DNA from: Deltaproteobacteria bacterium
GTDB taxonomy: Bacteria > Desulfobacterota > Desulfarculia > Adiutricales > Adiutricaceae
Reading direction: 5' to 3'
DNA length: 28,196 bases
NCBI GenBank assembly: GCA_031257955.1
Contig: JAIRNQ010000141.1
Location: forward strand, 1-28,196
Shown here one piece after another: positions 24,954 to 28,196 of the stretch (positions are counted from its first letter, which is position 1; each line of letters begins with the position of its first letter). The notes below the pieces were generated by a model. That model made no database searches and had not been told where the DNA came from. It saw only the letters and a list, made by a program, of their open reading frames with translations. A program made the position numbers and the translations under genes.

Positions 24954-25049
24954 ACCGCCCACCTTACGGGCCGCCCACCTTGCGTGCCGCCGAGCTTACG
25001 GGCCACCAACCTTACCAGCCGCCGAGCTTACGTGCCGCCCACCTTGCCA
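24954..25049. repeat. Six-copy 16-bp tandem repeat
   Basis: Six consecutive 16-base units of the form GCCGCCCACCTTACGG start at 24954, 24970, 24986, 25002, 25018 and 25034. Units alternate between CCCACCTT, CCGAGCTT and CCAACCTT in the middle. The array lies in the 360-bp gap between the IclR and proline racemase genes. The rest of that gap (24800-24953 and 25050-25162) shows no gene. Confidence 0.85.
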
Positions 25050-25162
25050 GCCGCCGAAGAACCAAGTTTCCGACAAAAACGGTGGGCGCCCCGCCTGGGG
25101 AGCGGTCCGGGTGACCTTCGTTAGCCTCTCGGACCCCATCTGGGGCGGGGTCCTGGAGGCCT

Positions 25163-26227
25163 TCATTCGTCCAATCCGGCCCAGATATCCCCTACCCGGA
25201 AACCCTCGGGAAACGGGTCGCTATGGTCCAGCGCGTAAGCGTTGATCCCATATATCCAGGCCTGTCCTGTAATGGTCGGGATCACGGCCTTAATGCCGTT
25301 CACTTCCGTCTCTTCCACCAGCTCGCCGGTAAAAACGTTGCCCAAAACCCCCTCGTGCCGAAACTTCTCACCAATCTTAAGCTCGCCTTTGGCGTGGAGG
25401 GCGGCCATTTTGGCGCAAGTCCCGGTTCCGCAAGGGCAGCGGTCCAAAGCCCCGGTCCAGCTGGAGGGGTCTTTCCAGTCGAAGGCCCCCGTGGCCACGG
25501 TGACGGCGTTTTTCCAGTCGGCCAAGGGATTGTCGGTCGGGCCCGACAGCTGGGAAATGCTGATGCCAACCCCCGGGTAGTGGGGGTGGGCAACCGGAAG
25601 CCGCTCGATGGCCGCCTGACGAATCATGGCGCTTACCCGGGCGATCTCGCCGCCGTATTTCGGCTCCAATTTAATGTGGGGAAATTGCCTCACGTCGGCG
25701 ATGGCGTAAAACATACCGCCCCAGGCCACGTCCACCGTGACCTTGCCCAGTTCCGGGACGTCAATCTCGACGTCCAGGTAGGCGGCGAAAGCCGGGACGT
25801 TTTTAAAGGTGACCCCGGTGACCTTGCCGTTTTGGCAAGTGGCCGTTATGCCAATTAATCCGGCCGGGGCTTCCAAAGTCAGCTCGGTGACCGGTTCCTT
25901 CATCGGCAATAGCCCCATTTCCAAGAGCACCGTGGCCACGGAGATGGTATTGCCCCCGCTCATGACCGGGTACTCGGTCTGTTCCATGATTATATACCCG
26001 GCGTCGGCTTTGGGATGCTTGGCCGGAACCAGCAGGTTGCAACACAATGGCGGATAACCCCTGGGCTCCCTGAGCATCATTCGCCTCAACTGGTCATCGC
26101 GTTCCCGAAGATAGACCATCTGCTCGTATACGGTATTTCCAGGTATGTGAGGCACCCCACCGGTAATCACCCTCATCGGTTCGCCGGCGTGGGTATCGAT
26201 GGCATGAATCAAACGCTTAAAGCCCAT
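25163..26227 (-). CDS. Proline racemase / hydroxyproline epimerase family protein (Ser-Cys type)
   Basis: The 354-residue protein is a full-length member of the proline racemase family: AIDTHAGEPMRVITGG at the N-terminus, the first active-site segment YPVMSGGNTISVATVLLE, GGMFYAIADVRQF, and the second segment DRCPCGTGTCAKMAALHAKG followed by GNVFTGEL. Proline racemase and 4-hydroxyproline epimerase use two cysteines. Here the first is serine (Ser90 in MSGGNT, where MCGHN-like sequence is usual) and the second is Cys266. Trans-3-hydroxyproline dehydratases also show one replaced residue, usually the second (Thr). The Ser-Cys form therefore makes epimerase or dehydratase more likely than classical proline racemase, with the precise substrate open. 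ATG 26227 is chosen because GGGAG precedes it; the frame is open further upstream without homology. Confidence 0.88.
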   Translation of the reverse strand: MGFKRLIHAIDTHAGEPMRVITGGVPHIPGNTVYEQMVYLRERDDQLRRMMLREPRGYPPLCCNLLVPAKHPKADAGYIIMEQTEYPVMSGGNTISVATVLLEMGLLPMKEPVTELTLEAPAGLIGITATCQNGKVTGVTFKNVPAFAAYLDVEIDVPELGKVTVDVAWGGMFYAIADVRQFPHIKLEPKYGGEIARVSAMIRQAAIERLPVAHPHYPGVGISISQLSGPTDNPLADWKNAVTVATGAFDWKDPSSWTGALDRCPCGTGTCAKMAALHAKGELKIGEKFRHEGVLGNVFTGELVEETEVNGIKAVIPTITGQAWIYGINAYALDHSDPFPEGFRVGDIWAGLDE

Positions 26228-26278
26228 CACGCTCTCCCTTGATAAACGCGTTAACCACAATAATTGCCTTTGTGGCTG

Positions 26279-26307
26279 ATAATACCCCACCCAGTCCAGT
26301 TTTCCAA
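26279..26307 (-). promoter_or_regulatory. Sigma-70-type promoter of the proline racemase family gene
   Basis: On the minus strand TTGGAA (26307-26302) and TATTAT (26284-26279) are separated by exactly 17 bases, and the -10 box lies about 50 bases before the ATG. The GG/GC pair of a possible sigma-54 promoter in the same stretch is a poor match. Confidence 0.5.
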
Positions 26308-26363
26308 TCGCCGGTAACTGATCGCTTGTGGGGTTAAACCTTTTTTCTGGCCAATTTTCACTA

Positions 26364-26384
26364 AGTTCCGTCTTGTCGGAACTA
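26364..26384 (-). promoter_or_regulatory. AGTTCCG-N6-CGGAACT inverted repeat upstream of the proline racemase gene
   Basis: Seven-base arms AGTTCCG (26364-26370) and CGGAACT (26377-26383) flank TCTTGT. The right arm extends to CGGAACTA, the octamer found three times before the sigma-54 activator gene. The centre lies about 100 bases upstream of the predicted transcription start and about 146 bases before the ATG, a typical place for an activator site. Confidence 0.6.
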
Positions 26385-26389
26385 ACGCT

Positions 26390-26990
26390 CGGCGCACGGT
26401 AAGCGGAGGGCCATTTTTACCCTCCACCATTTTTGCCCGGCGAGCCAAGCCAGGCGCGGCTCTCAGGTGAACCCGAGTCAGGCCATGGAGGGTACAGTTT
26501 TTTCCTTCCAGCATTTTTGCCCGGCGAACCAAGCCAGGCGCGGCTTTCCGATGTATCGGGGCCGGATGGTGGGCGCCAACTAATTTTGCCCACCACAATT
26601 TCCCTTCGGGCTAGGCGGAGCGTCACTTTCCGGTGGAAGGTAGGTAGGCCGTGGAGGGCCAAGTTTTGTTGCGTTCGGCCTTTCCCCCGGCTTAAGCCAG
26701 AGGTAATTTTTCGGTAGCCGGGCTGGGGAGAGTTAACAGTTTTACTCACCACAATATCCCTTCAAGCCAAGCCGATCGGGGCTTACCGGGGGCCGAGACG
26801 TGAAGGGTACACTTGATTCTTGGCCTGGCCCAAGGGCCCATGGGGGCTGGTCGGCCGGATAAATGGTCTTTCCATGGCCAAGGCACGCTGCAAAATGAGG
26901 GCCAAGGGCTTGGGGTTAGGGAACCGCCTTTGGACCATTGGGTTGGGCCGGGCGACTTTGCCTCCCTAGAAAAACCGCAAGCTTGCCTGG
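26390..26990. other. Gap with degenerate GC-rich repeats, no supported gene
   Basis: A ~36-base block, CATTTTTGCCCGGCG(A/G)CCAAGCCAGGCG and flank, occurs at 26428 and 26512 (84 apart). Looser relatives (CAATTTCCCTTCGGGCTAGGCGG near 26600, CAATATCCCTTCAAGCCAAGCCG near 26752) continue the pattern. Several overlapping frames exist, but none resembles a protein family. 26790-26990 shows nothing recognisable. Confidence 0.5.
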
Positions 26991-26997
26991 ATTACAT

Positions 26998-27158
26998 CTT
27001 GGACCGTTCGAGATTGCCGTCGGTCATTCGTGATTGTCTTGGACCATTCGAGATTGCCGTCGGTCATTCGTGATTGTCTTGGCCGTTCGAGATTGCCGTC
27101 GGTCATTCATGATTATCGTTGGATATTCGTTATTGGCTTCGATTATTCGTGATTACCG
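26998..27158. repeat. 40-bp tandem repeat built from 20-bp half units
   Basis: CTTGGACCGTTCGAGATTGC recurs at 26998, 27038 (CCATTCG variant) and 27078 (one base shorter), followed by a diverged fourth unit from about 27118. Each 40-base unit consists of two similar 20-base halves, TTCGAGATTGCCGTCGGTCA and TTCGTGATTGTCTTGGACC, so the basic period is about 20 bases. It is non-coding in all likelihood. Confidence 0.88.
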
Positions 27159-27170
27159 TCTTTGACCGGC

Positions 27171-27259
27171 CCGCAAAAAACCCCACTAAACTAATGAGGA
27201 GGCCATTGAAAGAAAGGGATGGTTAAAACCCCATTTGTTTGGCATTGGGTTTTTTGCGG
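27171..27259. terminator. 13-bp perfect inverted repeat enclosing 63 bp (possible terminator or miniature element)
   Basis: CCGCAAAAAACCC (27171-27183) and GGGTTTTTTGCGG (27247-27259) are exact complements. On the minus strand the structure lies about 80 bases downstream of the aldo/keto reductase stop and ends in GGGTTTTTTGCGG, so it could end that transcript. The 63-base interior is long for a terminator loop and contains the small dyad GGTTAAAACC. A miniature inverted-repeat element is an alternative. Confidence 0.5.
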
Positions 27260-27340
27260 AGCGATCAAGGTTTCAGGGATAAAACGGTTCGGGGTTAACG
27301 GATAAATGGTATCGCTAGGGTTAGGGTTGCGACGAATCGG

Positions 27341-28196
27341 TCATTCACCAAAGAGGGCGAGGGCTTGCTTCATCTTGTCGCGCACGGGAACCTCAAAGGG
27401 GCAGTTGTCCTCGCAGCTGCCGCACTCGAGGCAGTCGCCGGCTTTGTTGGTAAGGGAGAGGTAATGTCGTTTGGCCATGGCGTCGCCGGCCAGGGCCAGA
27501 TCCAGAAATTTGTGGACCGAGGCGATGTCGATTTGGGAGGGGCACGGGAGGCAGTGGTTGCAGTAGACGCACTGGCCGCGCATTTCCCCAAGGCTCATCT
27601 CGGATATTATGGAATAATCCCGCTCAGAGGAGGGGGCTTCGTAGTAATGGAGTAGGCCGTCCAGATCGTTCTCGGAGGCCACGCCAACCAGGCAAGTGAC
27701 CACGGCCGGCCGATCCAGGCAGTACTGGAGGCATTGCGGGACGGTCAGGGCCCGTTTGAAGGGGGAGGTGCGGGCGTCCAGGAGCCGGCCTCGGCTGAAG
27801 GGTTTCATGACCGTGATGGGGACGGAGAGGCTCTCGGCCTGCCAATAGAGGTCCGAGCGTTCCTGGGCTATCTGGAGGGAGCTTTGGGCGGTCCAGTCCT
27901 CGCCCATCGGATTATGGCTTACCGGGTCCAGGTCGTAAGCCGGGTTGACGCTAAACATGAAGAGGTCGATCTCGCCGGTGGCCAAAAACTTGCGGCAGAT
28001 ATCGGTCTTATGGGAGGAGACGCCCAGGTTGCGAATGAGGCCATCCTTTCTAAGTTTTAGGGCCAGATCAAATGTACCGGAGGAGAAGACATTCTCGAGA
28101 TCGTCCATCTCGTCCACGTAATGGATGTAAGCGAAATCGGCGTAGTCGGTACCCAGTTGTTTAAGCTGGGTCTCGAAGCCAAGCTTGACGATGGGA
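27341..28196 (-). CDS. Aldo/keto reductase with C-terminal 4Fe-4S domain (partial at right edge)
   Basis: The reading frame enters from the right edge, so the N-terminus, including the catalytic tetrad's Asp and Tyr, lies outside the window. About 284 residues are visible. QLGTDYADFAYIHYVDEMDDLE, KDGLIRNLGVSSHK and SVNPAYDLDP belong to the aldo/keto reductase barrel. The C-terminus has two ferredoxin-type motifs, CVYCNHCLPCP and CLECGSCEDNCP, each suited to a 4Fe-4S cluster, as in the Fe-S aldo/keto reductases of anaerobes. It should be a cytoplasmic oxidoreductase that links an NAD(P)H-type barrel with iron-sulfur electron transfer. The substrate is unknown. It is upstream of the proline racemase gene on the same strand, but separated by 1.1 kb of repeats and a terminator-like structure, so co-transcription is unlikely. 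Confidence 0.88.
   Translation of the reverse strand, partial: PIVKLGFETQLKQLGTDYADFAYIHYVDEMDDLENVFSSGTFDLALKLRKDGLIRNLGVSSHKTDICRKFLATGEIDLFMFSVNPAYDLDPVSHNPMGEDWTAQSSLQIAQERSDLYWQAESLSVPITVMKPFSRGRLLDARTSPFKRALTVPQCLQYCLDRPAVVTCLVGVASENDLDGLLHYYEAPSSERDYSIISEMSLGEMRGQCVYCNHCLPCPSQIDIASVHKFLDLALAGDAMAKRHYLSLTNKAGDCLECGSCEDNCPFEVPVRDKMKQALALFGE

Noticed and set aside
26260..26300. Sigma-54 (-24/-12) promoter before the proline racemase gene
   Set aside because: Only a GG and a GC at the right distance match. The rest of the consensus is absent, while a 17-spaced TTGGAA/TATTAT pair fits sigma-70 better.
27001..27110. tRNA gene suggested by repeated GTTCGAGATT (T-arm-like)
   Set aside because: The word recurs because of the 40-bp repeat. 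There is no acceptor stem, anticodon arm or CCA context around it.

Overview
The window looks like a piece of chromosome from an anaerobic bacterium of fairly high GC. The gene content (two non-pyrrolysine MttB-type methyltransferases, a BCCT carrier, an FAD dehydrogenase with EtfBA, a sigma-54 activator with PAS domains, an Fe-S aldo/keto reductase) would fit a Desulfobacterota or acetogen-like anaerobe. No marker gene is present, so the taxon is an inference. Many gaps are filled by short tandem repeats, each gap with its own family, next to decaying genes. This suggests a genome in flux, possibly host-associated.

Layout. 1-2640 is gene-poor and holds a decayed ISL3-family transposase (minus strand). 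2641-4834 holds two convergent genes: a membrane-anchored SUMF1/FGE-fold protein and a PPP-type metallophosphatase. 5113-6159 (minus) is a GlxA-type AraC regulator. It is divergent from a plus-strand cluster and separated from it by about 800 bp that contain an A-B-A-A-B tandem repeat. The cluster is: opine-type dehydrogenase (6962), MttB-like methyltransferase 1 (8269), Asp/Glu-racemase-fold protein (9706), MttB-like methyltransferase 2 (10647), small YcxB-like membrane protein (12266), SDR oxidoreductase (13041), a truncated BCCT fragment (13861) and an intact BCCT transporter (14509). After a 740-bp gap with an eight-copy repeat come a GlcD/LctD-like FAD dehydrogenase (16910), EtfB (18561) and EtfA (19460). 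Another repeat-bearing gap leads to a PAS-PAS-AAA+-Fis sigma-54 activator (21820). On the minus strand follow an IclR regulator (24799-23996), a proline racemase/hydroxyproline epimerase family enzyme (26227-25163) and an Fe-S aldo/keto reductase that runs off the right edge.

How the genes may work together (inference). The BCCT carrier would import a quaternary or N-methylated amine. The MttB-like proteins would pass a methyl group to a corrinoid protein that is not encoded here. The opine-type dehydrogenase, SDR, racemase-fold protein and FAD dehydrogenase-EtfBA would oxidise or isomerise the demethylated skeleton. The proline racemase relative hints at a proline-type betaine or other imino acid. 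The AraC, sigma-54 and IclR regulators probably control separate parts. Identical CGGAACTA boxes occur upstream of both the sigma-54 activator and the proline racemase gene and suggest that these two belong to one regulon.
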